Shown here: one piece after another, positions 52,529 through 60,934 of the stretch | Position numbering within the stretch: position 1 is the first letter of the stretch | How the letters are laid out: each line of letters opens with the position of its first letter | From: Methanothrix sp. | Lineage (GTDB): Archaea; Halobacteriota; Methanosarcinia; Methanotrichales; Methanotrichaceae | NCBI RefSeq assembly: GCF_016706325.1 | Contig: NZ_JADJJX010000001.1 | Span: 930,001 to 994,000, forward strand | Direction of reading: 5' to 3' | DNA: 64,000 bases | Made by a program: the position numbers and the translations under genes | Notes under the pieces: model-generated | The model's database searches: none | What the model saw: the letters and a program-made list of their open reading frames with translations, nothing else | What the model was told of the DNA's origin: nothing

Positions 52529-53073
52529 TCAGATGCCAAAATAAACCGACAGGGCGATCAAGATGGCGGGCAGACCCACCAGAGCCCAGACCCGCCGATC
52601 GGCATCGAAGATCTTCTTGCCGTCCAGAGGGCCGAAGGGAAGCATATTGAAGGCCGCCAGGATCAGGTTGATGAATATGGCAAATCCCACAGCATGCGCC
52701 CAGATGCCCTCTCCTGCCAGGCCGCTCATCATCAGAATAAAAAAGCCTGCCGCCAGTACGATATTGGTCATGGGACCGGCCAGGGATATGAGGAGCATCT
52801 CCCTTTTCATCCGGCTGGCCAGCTCCTCCTGCTGGAAGGGATGGGGTCCATTAGAGCCGGGCAGCCCTTCCGGGATGTAAGCCTGCAGCACAGGCCGGTA
52901 CCGGCTGATCATCACCGCTCCCGGGGCGGCGATGAGAATGCCGGCGAAGGCGGAGAACACCGCCAAAGCCAGCCCCATGAGATTGGCCCGGTACTCGGCC
53001 AGATAGCCAAAATGCTGGGCTGTGAACTTATGAATAGATCCCTCAATTCAGTAGCGCTTATGCCCATCATCAT
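52529..53073 (-). pseudogene. Site-2 protease (M50) lacking its HExxH region
   Basis: The N-terminus reads MMMGISATELRDLFIS, the usual opening of archaeal membrane M50 proteases. Translation then continues only in another frame, HKFTAQHFGYLAEYRANLMG, which normally follows directly after the HELAHK metalloprotease motif. About 40 residues, including TM1 and the HExxH, are deleted at ~53028-53036 and the frame is lost. The rest is intact: PGAVMI, SLAGPMTNIVLAAGFFILMM and the second zinc-ligand region FNMLPFGPLDGKKIFDADRR. The enzyme cannot be active as encoded. Confidence 0.75.
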
Positions 53074-53137
53074 GATCCGGAGCTCTCCTCTTTGGCCATT
53101 GCTTAATATCCCTCTGTCAGATGCAGCCCAAGGGAGA

Positions 53138-53422
53138 TCATTCTTTGCTCGCCTCTATGATCCTCTCTTTCAGGCGCAGCTCATCCTCAGCCGCCACCGG
53201 GCGCTTTGCCGACATGCTGCACCTCTGGGGCATGGGGATCAGCTCCCCCTCCAGGAGGTCGTAGTAAGCCTCGTCCAGGTCGATTTCGCCCTTAGCATAT
53301 CTGTTCAGGATGGCGCTCATCCCCTCATAGCCCGGGCTTCCCTTCTTCATCCTATCCAGTGCTTGCACAATCTGATCGTACACATCTTTGGATAGGGCAG
53401 GATGATATTTATCTCTTATCAA
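53138..53422 (-). CDS. Conserved-looking small protein, unknown function
   Basis: A 94-residue charged, helical protein without TM helix or signal (DQIVQALDRMKKGSPGYEGM; YDLLEGELIPMPQRCSMSAK). I do not recognise the family. The start at 53422 is a TTG without SD and may be wrong. It is divergent from the glycosyltransferase gene, with only ~37 bp between the start codons, so they share a promoter region containing one TATA-like element (TTTATA) that could serve both directions. Confidence 0.5.
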   Translation of the reverse strand: MIRDKYHPALSKDVYDQIVQALDRMKKGSPGYEGMSAILNRYAKGEIDLDEAYYDLLEGELIPMPQRCSMSAKRPVAAEDELRLKERIIEASKE

Positions 53423-53459
53423 GAAAACGATTTATACCTTGAATCCGATTTTCCGCCCC

Positions 53460-54554
53460 ATGGGGAAAGTATTCGTGAGCCCTCTGAACTGGGGTTTGGG
53501 CCACTCCACCAGGGACATTCCCATCATCGAGGAGCTGCTCAGAAGGGGCCACGAGGTCACCATAGGCACCAGCGGCAATGCCCTGGCCCTTCTAAAGAGG
53601 GAATGTCCGGAATGCAATTTCATAACATTCAAGGACTATCCCGCTCCCTACAGCTCCAGCCGCTTCTTCCTGCCCAAGTTCACTGCCAGCATCCCCATTC
53701 TCCTCCGCGCCCTGGCCAGGGAGAGAAAGAGGCTGGAGCAGATACTGGCTGAGAATGAGTTCGACCTGATAATAAGCGACAATCGCATGGGGGTATACTC
53801 CCATGATATCCCCAGCTACTTCATCACCCACCAGCTCCGCTTCAGCCTTCCCCAGTATCTCTATCCCTTTGAGATGCTCACCATACCGGCAAACAGCTTC
53901 TTTCATATGAAGTTCGATGGGGTCATAGTGCCTGATATCTATCCCTGGTCCAGCCAGCCCAACCTGAGCGGCAAGCTCAGCCGCTCCCGGCTGGATGCCA
54001 CCAACAAGAGAGCCTACTTCGCTGGAATACTCACCAGCACCAGGAAGATGGAGCGGGATCTGGATCTGGATTATCTGCTCATAGTCTCCGGGCCTGAGCC
54101 CCAGAGGAGCAAGCTGGAGGAGATCATCCTCCGCCAGGTGCAAAAGCTCCCCGGGGAGAAGGTGGTGCTCCTGGGAAGCCCCCAGAAAGAGAGGCATGAG
54201 AGGCTGGATGGCCAGACCACAGTCCACTCCTACTTATCTACAGAGGAGAAGGTGGAGCTGATGAACCGGGCCCGCTTTCTGATCGCCCGGTCCGGCTACA
54301 CCACTATGATGGAGATGGCGGAGCTGGACAAGAGGCACGGCCTCTTCACCCCCACCCCCGGCCAGACAGAGCAGGAGTACCTCTCCCGCTACTATGCTCG
54401 CCAGGGCTGGTTCCTCTCCCGCAGCCAGTACAAGCTCCGCCTGGTCGAGGATGTCCAGGAGGCGATGAACTATCATGGATTCCCGGAGATGAGCAAGACG
54501 GCGGAGAATGTCAAGAGGCTCTATGATGATGTGTTCAGGCAGCATTTGAGCTGA
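53460..54554 (+). CDS. MurG-like glycosyltransferase (family 28 type)
   Basis: A ~364-residue cytoplasmic GT-B-type protein. The ATG at 53460 gives the canonical N-terminal opening GKVFVSPLNWGLGHSTRDIP; an upstream TTG at 53439 has no advantage. A TATA-like GATTTATA ~25 nt upstream suggests a leaderless mRNA. The C-lobe carries the donor-binding pattern: LLIVSGPEPQRSKLEEIILR, VHSYLSTEEKVELMNRARFL, IARSGYTTMMEMAEL and TPGQTEQEYLSRYYARQGW. It resembles archaeal UDP-GlcNAc-type transferases of unknown acceptor; a part in surface glycan or lipid synthesis is inferred. Confidence 0.82.
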   Translation: MGKVFVSPLNWGLGHSTRDIPIIEELLRRGHEVTIGTSGNALALLKRECPECNFITFKDYPAPYSSSRFFLPKFTASIPILLRALARERKRLEQILAENEFDLIISDNRMGVYSHDIPSYFITHQLRFSLPQYLYPFEMLTIPANSFFHMKFDGVIVPDIYPWSSQPNLSGKLSRSRLDATNKRAYFAGILTSTRKMERDLDLDYLLIVSGPEPQRSKLEEIILRQVQKLPGEKVVLLGSPQKERHERLDGQTTVHSYLSTEEKVELMNRARFLIARSGYTTMMEMAELDKRHGLFTPTPGQTEQEYLSRYYARQGWFLSRSQYKLRLVEDVQEAMNYHGFPEMSKTAENVKRLYDDVFRQHLS

Positions 54555-54658
54555 ACTGAGGAGCTGAATTGAGGCTTTTATGGCATCCTTGCAGAGAGGG
54601 AGCGTAAGCGCCTCCCAGAAGTGCCCGGCTCTCTGCAGTGCTCGGGCTCTCTGCAGTG

Positions 54659-54970
54659 CGGCTATATCGTTCTACGCTATATCGTTCTACGCTATATCGT
54701 TCTACGCTATATCGCTCTACGCTATATCGTTCTACGCTATATCGTTCTACGCTATATCGCTCTACGCTATATCGCTCTACGCTATATCGCTCTACGCTAT
54801 ATCGCTCTACGCTATATCGCTCTACGCTATATCGTTCTACGCTATATCGCTCTACGCTATATCGCTCTACGCTATATCGCTCTACGCTATATCGCTCTAC
54901 GCTATATCGCTCTACGCTATATCGCTCTACGCTATATCGCTCTACGCTATATCGCTCTACGCTATATCGG
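54659..54970. repeat. 15-bp tandem repeat array, ~21 copies
   Basis: Unit GCTATATCG(T/C)TCTAC repeated about 21 times, differing only at one T/C position. It fills the gap between the convergent glycosyltransferase gene and the 203-residue protein gene and begins right after the latter's stop codon. All six frames stay open because the unit is 15 bp, producing spurious YSVER, RYIAL and LYRST repeat frames. I see no unique spacers, so it is not CRISPR. Confidence 0.95.
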
Positions 54971-54971
54971 C

Positions 54972-55583
54972 CTACCAGTAATCCAGCAGCGCCCTTTTCA
55001 CCCGTTGCCACTGCTCTGTGACCTCCAGGCCGAAGAGCTCCCTTGGCAATGCATCGACCATCTGCCCCAAGTATCTGGACTTTCTCTCCATCAACTCCCG
55101 GGTGGAGAGGGAGCCGATATCCTCCATCATCTCCACTGTCAGGCGGCGGGAGGAGGAGATGCACAGATCAAGAATCAGCCGGGCTTCATCCGGATGGCAG
55201 CGCAGCCCTTCTGTATCCTGATAAATGGCCCTTCCCAGCAGAGTGAAGGCCTCAATGAACAGGTTGAATGCCGATCGGTCGAGGTCGCAGCGGCCATGAG
55301 TGGCAGCATAGCCGCAACCCCGACAGCTCTGGCTCTTTCCGTGCTGGATGCAGAAGGGGCAGCCTTCAGGCCGGGTGGGCAGGTGGCCGAGCACTGTAAG
55401 GGAGAGGGCGCGGGCGAATTTATGCAGCCCTTCCGGCTCCACCTTATCCAACTGGCGACAGAAGTGCTCCAGCCAGAAGATCAGCTCCTGGCAGCCCCTG
55501 AGAACCGCCTTCCTGGCCGCATCAAGGGATGCGGCATCGATGGATGCTGCAGCCTCCTCCAGATCACCTGCTCTATGGCTCAT
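54972..55583 (-). CDS. Cys-rich helical protein of unknown function
   Basis: A 203-residue soluble protein, mostly helical. A cluster of six Cys and several His in the middle (CPFCIQHGKSQSCRGCGYAA, then THGRCDLD) looks like a zinc- or FeS-binding site. No known domain comes to mind. It is directly downstream (38 bp) of the histone-deacetylase-like gene on the same strand and is followed by the 15-bp tandem array. Being third in a unit with the hydantoinase and deacetylase-like genes, it may act with them. Confidence 0.65.
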   Translation of the reverse strand: MSHRAGDLEEAAASIDAASLDAARKAVLRGCQELIFWLEHFCRQLDKVEPEGLHKFARALSLTVLGHLPTRPEGCPFCIQHGKSQSCRGCGYAATHGRCDLDRSAFNLFIEAFTLLGRAIYQDTEGLRCHPDEARLILDLCISSSRRLTVEMMEDIGSLSTRELMERKSRYLGQMVDALPRELFGLEVTEQWQRVKRALLDYW

Positions 55584-55621
55584 AACCTATGGCAGAAGGG
55601 GGGCGATGGGCTGGCCGGCAC

Positions 55622-56995
55622 TCAGTATCCCTTCTGGGTGCGGGTCATATTATTGCAGAACTTGAACCTGTCCCGGTCCTTGTCCTGCAGATAGACATAT
55701 CCTATCCTCCGGTTCTCCAGTTGCTCCTCATACTCCTCTGAGGCATCCTCCCGGCAAGAGGAGCATGCTCCGCGGGGAATGGAGACGCAGAAGGCATTGT
55801 TCAGGATGCCATGCCCCCTCTGAGCAGAGGAGGAGATGGTCATATAGCCCGGACAGTCCGGACATAGCCTGACCGACTCCTCCTGGCTCTCATTGATCAT
55901 ATCTGTATCATAGAAGATCCTCTTCTTCCGGCGGTAGAAGTCCCCCAGACCCTCCAGAGCCATCTGCACCATCTCCTCCCTCTCTGCCCAGGCCTCATTC
56001 ACCTGCTCCACAGTCTTTTTGATCTCCCGCCACATGGCATCGCTCTGCACAAAGCTGCCGGGCACATAATCCGGCTCCCTCACATGGGAGTAGTCAAGCC
56101 CGGCCATGGCCTGGATGATGCCGGTGTTCACATAGGGCAGGGCACTCTCCACTGCATATCCTCCCTCCAGGACGCAGATATCGGGGGCCAGCTTCTCATT
56201 GAGCTGGGCGTAGCCATTGGCAGAGAAGCGCATATTGGCCAAAGGATCGGTATAGTGGTTGTCCTGGCCGGCGGAGTTGAGGATCAGCTCGGGCTGGAAA
56301 TCCTTCAGCACAGGAAGGATGAGGTTGTCCAGAACATAATGAATGCCCTCATCTGTGGTGCCCGGGGGCAGGGGGATGTTGAGGGTTCGCGCCAGTGCCT
56401 GTGGCCCGCCGATCTCATTGACGAAGCCGGATCCTGGATAGAGGGTATGGCCATCCTGATGGAAGGATATGCAGAGCACATCCGGATCATGCCAGAAGAT
56501 CTCCTGGGTGCCATCGCCGTGATGTACATCGGTATCGATCACGGCCAGTCTCTTGTGCCCGTACCTGCTCCTCAGGTACTCCACCAGTATGGCAATGTTG
56601 TTGATATTGCAAAATCCCCGGTTGCCGTGCACCACCCGCATGCTGTGGTGGCCAGGCGGGCGGACCAGGGCAAAGCCATTTCTGATCTCTCCCCTCTCCC
56701 AGGCATCGGCCAGGGTGAGGGTGCTTCCAGCGGCGATGAGATGGGCCTCAGTCACCTGGCTCTCAACATCTGGAACGCAGAAATGGGTGCGGGCGATGTC
56801 CTTTGATTCCGCCAGGCGGGGCTTGTACTCCTCGATCTGAGGAAGGTCCATCAGCCCCTCCTCGAAGATCTGATCCCTGGTATAAAGCAGCCTCTCCTCC
56901 CTCTCCGGGTGGGTGGGCGAGATGGCCCAATCGAATGCGGGGAAGAAGATCAGGCCGGTCTTCCCTCCCTTATTGCAGATGCCATTTACGAGCAC
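55622..56995 (-). CDS. Histone-deacetylase-family amidohydrolase with C-terminal zinc-ribbon-like tail
   Basis: A ~457-residue zinc hydrolase of the arginase/deacetylase superfamily. Catalytic motifs are present: RPPGHHS, VIDTDVHHGDGTQEIFW (zinc ligands Asp and His), SFHQDGHTLYPG and the second Asp of NSAGQDNHYTDPL. Such prokaryotic enzymes deacetylate small molecules, acetyl-lysine or polyamines. A ~110-residue C-terminal extension holds LCPDCPGY and GACSSCRED, a four-Cys zinc-ribbon-like set not found in the catalytic family. The start is uncertain; GTG 56995 is chosen because it begins near the domain, overlapping the hydantoinase stop by 10 nt. Confidence 0.8.
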   Translation of the reverse strand: MLVNGICNKGGKTGLIFFPAFDWAISPTHPEREERLLYTRDQIFEEGLMDLPQIEEYKPRLAESKDIARTHFCVPDVESQVTEAHLIAAGSTLTLADAWERGEIRNGFALVRPPGHHSMRVVHGNRGFCNINNIAILVEYLRSRYGHKRLAVIDTDVHHGDGTQEIFWHDPDVLCISFHQDGHTLYPGSGFVNEIGGPQALARTLNIPLPPGTTDEGIHYVLDNLILPVLKDFQPELILNSAGQDNHYTDPLANMRFSANGYAQLNEKLAPDICVLEGGYAVESALPYVNTGIIQAMAGLDYSHVREPDYVPGSFVQSDAMWREIKKTVEQVNEAWAEREEMVQMALEGLGDFYRRKKRIFYDTDMINESQEESVRLCPDCPGYMTISSSAQRGHGILNNAFCVSIPRGACSSCREDASEEYEEQLENRRIGYVYLQDKDRDRFKFCNNMTRTQKGY

Positions 56996-58662
56996 CTCCA
57001 GGAGGGAAGCAGGCCAGCAGGAATCTCCATTCTGACATCGAGCAGCTTTCCCACCGTCGACCATCCTCGAATCATATTGAAGACCTCGCTGCGAGTGGCC
57101 TCTGCTTCAGCAGCATACTCACCGATCCCCAGTCGCTCTGCCCTCTCCGTCAACAGCCTCCTGGCCAGCTGCTCAGCCTGAATGAGGGACATCTGCCTGT
57201 CATTAACCCGGCCCATGATCCCATCCTCTGCCGCCACATACTCACCCCTCTCGGTATCAATATGAAGGTTGAGGGTAATTGTCGGCCGGGCAACGGCAGC
57301 GCCGATGGCATTGGCTACAGGGGCATGCTCGGGCACAATCGAGGTTGCACCCATCCGGGCGGCGACGAGGGGCGCCAGGGCCACTGATCCTCCTCCCACC
57401 CCTACCACATTCTGCGCCTGAAGCTTCTCCTTTTTCATGATCTCCCAGATGCGGTATGCAGGCTCCTGCTCCCACTCCAGAAACATCTCATCGATCTCAG
57501 AGGCGATCTTCTCCACCACAAGATCAACCACCATGCCTGCTGCCTCTTCAATTGAGCAGCCCATCTTGCCTGCCACTCCTGCCATTGCCCCTTTTGCCTT
57601 TTCCAGGTCGCCTACACTCGATTTGCCCAGAACGCGCAGAGCATCTGTGGGGGTGGGGCCGCCTCCCCCCAGACAGAGGGGAGGGCCCCTTCTCTCCGGG
57701 CCCACTGCCAGACAGCCATCATCAACATCCACTGCACTGTCCCCGCCTATGGCCACTGACTTTATGGCAAAGGCACGCACGTGAGTCAGCATGGAGTCCA
57801 CTCGTGCTCCTTTAGAGGAGAGAAGAGGCCGGCCGGAGAGGATGAGTGCCAGGTCGGTGGTTGTGCCGCCGATGTCCACCACCACAGAGGTCTGGCCGGG
57901 GGGGGTGAGGGCCATGACCCCCATTATGCTGGCTGCCGGCCCGGAGAAGATGGTCTCCACTGGCATCTTGAGCGATCCCTCCAAGGGCAAGGTGCCGCCA
58001 TCTGCCTTGAGGATATAGACTGGCGAGGTGATCCCTCTCTCCTCGAGGGCTCTGGATATGGCAGCAGCAAAATCGGCATATCTCTCTTTGGTGGCCAGGG
58101 TCAGCATTGTCGTTGCTGCCCTTCGGGGGAAGTTGAGATGGCCGGACACCCGGTGGCCCAGCTCGATCTTCGAATTGGGCAGGGCCCGGGCCAGTATCTG
58201 GGATACCCTCTCCTCATGAGATGGATTTCTCTGGCAGAACTTTCCCACCACCGCCACCCGGGATATCCCGCTCTTTCCTATGCTGGCGGCGGCCTCTTTT
58301 ATCTGGGGCTCATTCAACCGATCGATCTCCTTGCCCCGGAAGTCCATCGCCCCATCCAGGATGATGGCCTCGCCCAGATTGTAGTCCCGGGGATTGGTCC
58401 CCGGGCCCGGGATCAATACCAGGGCTACAGGATCGGTCTTCCTCTCGGCAATCATATTGGTGATCAGAGTGGTGCTCAAAACCACCCTCTCAATCTTGCT
58501 GACATCCACACCTCTGATCAGCTCATCCAGAGCCTCAAGCAGGCATCTTAGCAGATCATCGTGATCTGTAGGCACATAGGCCGTCTTATCCACCCGGTCC
58601 CCATCCACCAGAACAGCATTAGTGGTGGTCCCGCCGACATCTATTCCAACCAGCATTTTCAT
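56986..58662 (-). CDS. Hydantoinase/oxoprolinase family protein (HyuA type)
   Basis: A 558-residue ASKHA-fold ATPase-like protein. The N-terminal MLVGIDVGGTTTNAVLVDG binds phosphate, a second VVVDIGGTTTDLALI is near the middle, and VVGVGGGSVALAPLVAARMG closes the nucleotide site. The family includes hydantoinase, 5-oxoprolinase and acetone carboxylase subunits. No HyuB partner is adjacent; instead it overlaps the deacetylase-like gene, a pairing that suggests a joint amide-hydrolysing pathway. The true substrate is unknown. An AAAGGCG SD precedes the ATG. Confidence 0.87.
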   Translation of the reverse strand: MKMLVGIDVGGTTTNAVLVDGDRVDKTAYVPTDHDDLLRCLLEALDELIRGVDVSKIERVVLSTTLITNMIAERKTDPVALVLIPGPGTNPRDYNLGEAIILDGAMDFRGKEIDRLNEPQIKEAAASIGKSGISRVAVVGKFCQRNPSHEERVSQILARALPNSKIELGHRVSGHLNFPRRAATTMLTLATKERYADFAAAISRALEERGITSPVYILKADGGTLPLEGSLKMPVETIFSGPAASIMGVMALTPPGQTSVVVDIGGTTTDLALILSGRPLLSSKGARVDSMLTHVRAFAIKSVAIGGDSAVDVDDGCLAVGPERRGPPLCLGGGGPTPTDALRVLGKSSVGDLEKAKGAMAGVAGKMGCSIEEAAGMVVDLVVEKIASEIDEMFLEWEQEPAYRIWEIMKKEKLQAQNVVGVGGGSVALAPLVAARMGATSIVPEHAPVANAIGAAVARPTITLNLHIDTERGEYVAAEDGIMGRVNDRQMSLIQAEQLARRLLTERAERLGIGEYAAEAEATRSEVFNMIRGWSTVGKLLDVRMEIPAGLLPSWRCS

Positions 58663-58875
58663 TCGCCTTTCGATAGGCGCTCTGAATCAGGATATATATC
58701 GGCTTTGTGGTCTCCTCGAATAGTGTGCAGTCCTGAAGCGGCCTCTCTTCCCGAGCCAGGCCTGCCCAGAAGATCAGAGGCTTCTCGCTCATTGCCGGGC
58801 TGATGCTGGGAGTGTGTGATGTTTGAGAGTAAATACATTAAGCCATCCGAGTGTCATAGGAGGGAAATCGATTCT

Positions 58876-58932
58876 TAAGTAAATTACTTATTTTTAATAA
58901 GTATCAAAGCTTAGCGAAAAGTTTTATAAATA
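58876..58932 (+). promoter_or_regulatory. Promoter with 7-bp palindrome
   Basis: TAAGTAA (58876-58882), one base, TTACTTA (58884-58890) is a perfect palindrome, followed by a further AATAAGTA half-site near 58897. A TATA-like GTTTTATAAATAC is at 58920-58932, and the SD GAGGTG and ATG (58951) follow. The palindrome lies ~35 bp upstream of TATA, more typical of an activator site. Confidence 0.5.
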
Positions 58933-58950
58933 CAGAGGTGTGTAGAACAT

Positions 58951-59532
58951 ATGCTCAAAATCATGATCATATTCATGTTATTGACCTTGATCGGCTCTCC
59001 CATGAATACCCCGCCTCTAGACCATGCGAGCGTAAATAATACGAGTGTTATTATAAATAATACAAATATGAGCAATATAAGTGTAAATAACACGAGCATA
59101 AATAAATCGCTTTTTAACAACTCTTATATTGACGATACTCAGCAGGGCGAGCAGATAGTGGACATAAGGCACTTAAACTGGTTTAAGAAACCCACAAAAC
59201 CAAATGCCGCATTGGACCTGAAGCTGACCTTGGAGAACATCAAGAGGGAGTATCTCATGAGTGTAGTAGAATCGTTTTCGGCAGAGAAAGCAACACTGGG
59301 GGATGATCTATCCAGTCGCTTCATCCCCCCGGTTATAGATATGAGACCGGAAAGCCGCCCCAAGCATGATATGAAAGATCCGATGGTTGAACCAAAGCCC
59401 AAAGAGCCCTTCGATGAATGGGACCCATGGCTGCTGACACCTCCTTGGGAGACTGAGATGAATGGAGAATACTCTGGCCAGGTCAGCATTGAGGAGCAGT
59501 CCATGTCTGTCTTCCGAATATACAGTTGCTAG
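58951..59532 (+). CDS. Secreted Asn-rich protein of unknown function
   Basis: A 193-residue exported protein. Signal peptide ~1-19 (LKIMIIFMLLTLIGSP), then an Asn/Ser/Thr-rich stretch (NNTSVIINNTNMSNISVNNT) with about nine N-x-S/T sequons, so it is probably N-glycosylated. The rest is Pro- and charge-rich with no recognised domain (LDLKLTLENIKREYLMSVVE; PPWETEMNGEYSGQ). The ATG follows a GAGGTG SD, and a palindrome upstream suggests regulation. Confidence 0.65.
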   Translation: MLKIMIIFMLLTLIGSPMNTPPLDHASVNNTSVIINNTNMSNISVNNTSINKSLFNNSYIDDTQQGEQIVDIRHLNWFKKPTKPNAALDLKLTLENIKREYLMSVVESFSAEKATLGDDLSSRFIPPVIDMRPESRPKHDMKDPMVEPKPKEPFDEWDPWLLTPPWETEMNGEYSGQVSIEEQSMSVFRIYSC

Positions 59533-59702
59533 ATGAAGAGCCTGGCTACTGCCAGGGTATACATCAACCTGTATTTGAGGAGAAAGAAAGTGACAGGGCC
59601 CTCGCTGCTCCTCCAGACAGCATGGGAGCACTGTTTATCCCGCCTTGTGTCTTATGATGAGATTGTTATGCAGGCCCCACTACAAAGATCCCAGTCTCAC
59701 CA

Positions 59703-59933
59703 TTAAAGCGCACTGGCGAGCGGCTTTATCTCATATACATCCAGTTGCCTTTGGATGGTAAAGAGATGGTTGCCCATCTGATGGCTCTTAAGAAGGGAGT
59801 TGCCCACATCCTTGGGCAGGTAAAACTCCTCATCTCCAAGCTTCACCCGGAAGAACTTCCTGCTCTTGCCCAGCTCCATGCCGCTGTATCTGCCTGTGAC
59901 CTTCTCGCCGACCTTAAGAATTCGAGGCTCCAT
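59703..59933 (-). CDS. Small conserved beta-rich protein
   Basis: A 76-residue soluble protein (opening MEPRILKVGEKVTGRYSGME; then FFRVKLGDEEFYLPKDVG). The ATG at 59933 is chosen because GGTGGAG lies just upstream; the frame extends to 59957 into the repeat array. The pattern of short strands suggests a small beta barrel, perhaps nucleic-acid binding, but I do not recognise the family. Its 5' region consists of seven 14-bp tandem repeats, each containing an SD-like word. Confidence 0.6.
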   Translation of the reverse strand: MEPRILKVGEKVTGRYSGMELGKSRKFFRVKLGDEEFYLPKDVGNSLLKSHQMGNHLFTIQRQLDVYEIKPLASAL

Positions 59934-59940
59934 AGATCTC

Positions 59941-60038
59941 CACCTTTCTGATTTCACCTTTCTGATTTCACCCTTCTGATTTCACCTTTCTGATTTCACC
60001 CTTCTGATTTCACCTTTCCGATTTCACCCTTCTAATTT
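59941..60038 (-). repeat. 14-bp tandem repeat with SD-like words upstream of a small gene
   Basis: Seven direct copies of CACCTTTCTGATTT (plus strand); on the minus, coding sense the unit is AAATCAGAAAGGTG, carrying AAAGGTG or AAGGGTG. The array ends 8 bp upstream of the ATG at 59933. Copies differ at one or two positions. Each unit could pair with the 16S rRNA anti-SD. Confidence 0.9.
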
Positions 60039-60590
60039 TGCCTTTTTGACCATTATAATTAGATCCTGCTACTACTTCTATCTTCCGATTGAATGATGTA
60101 GGTAACGATCAGTGGGCATATGCCGCCCTACTGTGACCCTGGCGGCAGCCAGCATAGAGCCGCTGCCTGCTGCGCCCGGCGCTCCTCCCCAGGCGCCCTC
60201 TGGCAAAGGGAGACTGATGCTGCTCCCTTCCCTGCCAGCTCCTCCCAGGCGGCCTGGTGACATCGGGACCGTCTCATTTCCCCTTATTTATCGATCGGAT
60301 CTGCGGTACGGCAGCCCATCTGATCGGTGGCTTGGCGACAGTCCGGCGGAAGGATATGAAGGGCCTGGTCGGGGAATAAAATGCTCAATAGTAGTTTGAA
60401 TAGCTCAATTTATCTCCAAATTCGTTAATTTCTCTGTTGATACTATCACAATTGTCGATACCACATCATATCGCCCGGAGGCGATCTGGCCGCCGGATGC
60501 CGCTTGCTTGGAGGCAGCCTGGGTATACTTTTGGATTAAATTAATATACCGAACCGGAGAGGCATATCATAACCATTAGGAGGGATTAAT
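60039..60590. other. Intergenic region before second MC1 gene
   Basis: About 550 bp. The open frames here (for example plus 60112-60399) are Pro/Gly-rich and look like GC-biased noise. A TTAATATACC element near 60541 and the GGAGG SD at 60579-60583 belong to the MC1 gene. Confidence 0.4.
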
Positions 60591-60863
60591 TTGGCTGAGA
60601 TGAGAAATTTCGCCCTGAGAGATGTTCAGGGAAATGAGATCGGCGTCTTTACAGGAAAATCGCCCAGACAAGCGGCACTGAAAGCAGCCAACCGCGGCTA
60701 CACTGAGATCAAGCTGCGAGAACGGGGCACAAAGAAGGTGCATATCTTCTCGGGAGAGAGGGTGCAGGTGGACAAGCCACAAGGGGCCCCTGCCTGGATG
60801 CCAGACAAGATCTGGAAGCCGAAGGTGAGGAAGATAGGCATTGAAAAGCTGGATGAGGTCTAG
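60591..60863 (+). CDS. Chromosomal protein MC1, second copy
   Basis: A 90-residue MC1 paralogue of the same length as the 47005 copy (AEMRNFALRDVQGNEIGVFT; PRQAALKAANRGYTEIKLRE; APAWMPDKIWKPKVRKIGIE). It begins at TTG 60591, 8 nt after a strong GGAGG; an ATG lies three codons on. Differences from the first copy are spread through the protein and include the loop VQVDKPQGAPA versus KVKKPKNAPA, so charge near the DNA-binding arm differs. The gene is transcribed towards aspS. Confidence 0.93.
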   Translation: MAEMRNFALRDVQGNEIGVFTGKSPRQAALKAANRGYTEIKLRERGTKKVHIFSGERVQVDKPQGAPAWMPDKIWKPKVRKIGIEKLDEV

Positions 60864-60934
60864 AGCCATATGGAGCAGAGTGCAATCCTGCTCCATTTCC
60901 TCCCAACACCCCTAAGCCTCCACCCGGCCCTGCC

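Noticed and set aside
54659..54970. CRISPR array
   Set aside because: Units are contiguous with no unique spacers and there are no cas genes; it is a simple tandem repeat. The same holds for the three other arrays.
54535..55164. Minus-strand frame with ~20 YSVER repeats, as a repeat protein
   Set aside because: It is the 15-bp array read in one of six open frames and joined to an out-of-frame shadow of the 203-residue gene; no SD or domain supports it.
54621..55694. Plus-strand frame of 357 residues with RYIAL repeats
   Set aside because: Runs antisense through the tandem array and the Cys-rich protein gene; coding features are on the minus strand.
60112..60399. Plus-strand 95-residue frame as a gene
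   Set aside because: Pro/Gly-rich, no SD, no family pattern, and lies in a promoter-containing gap.
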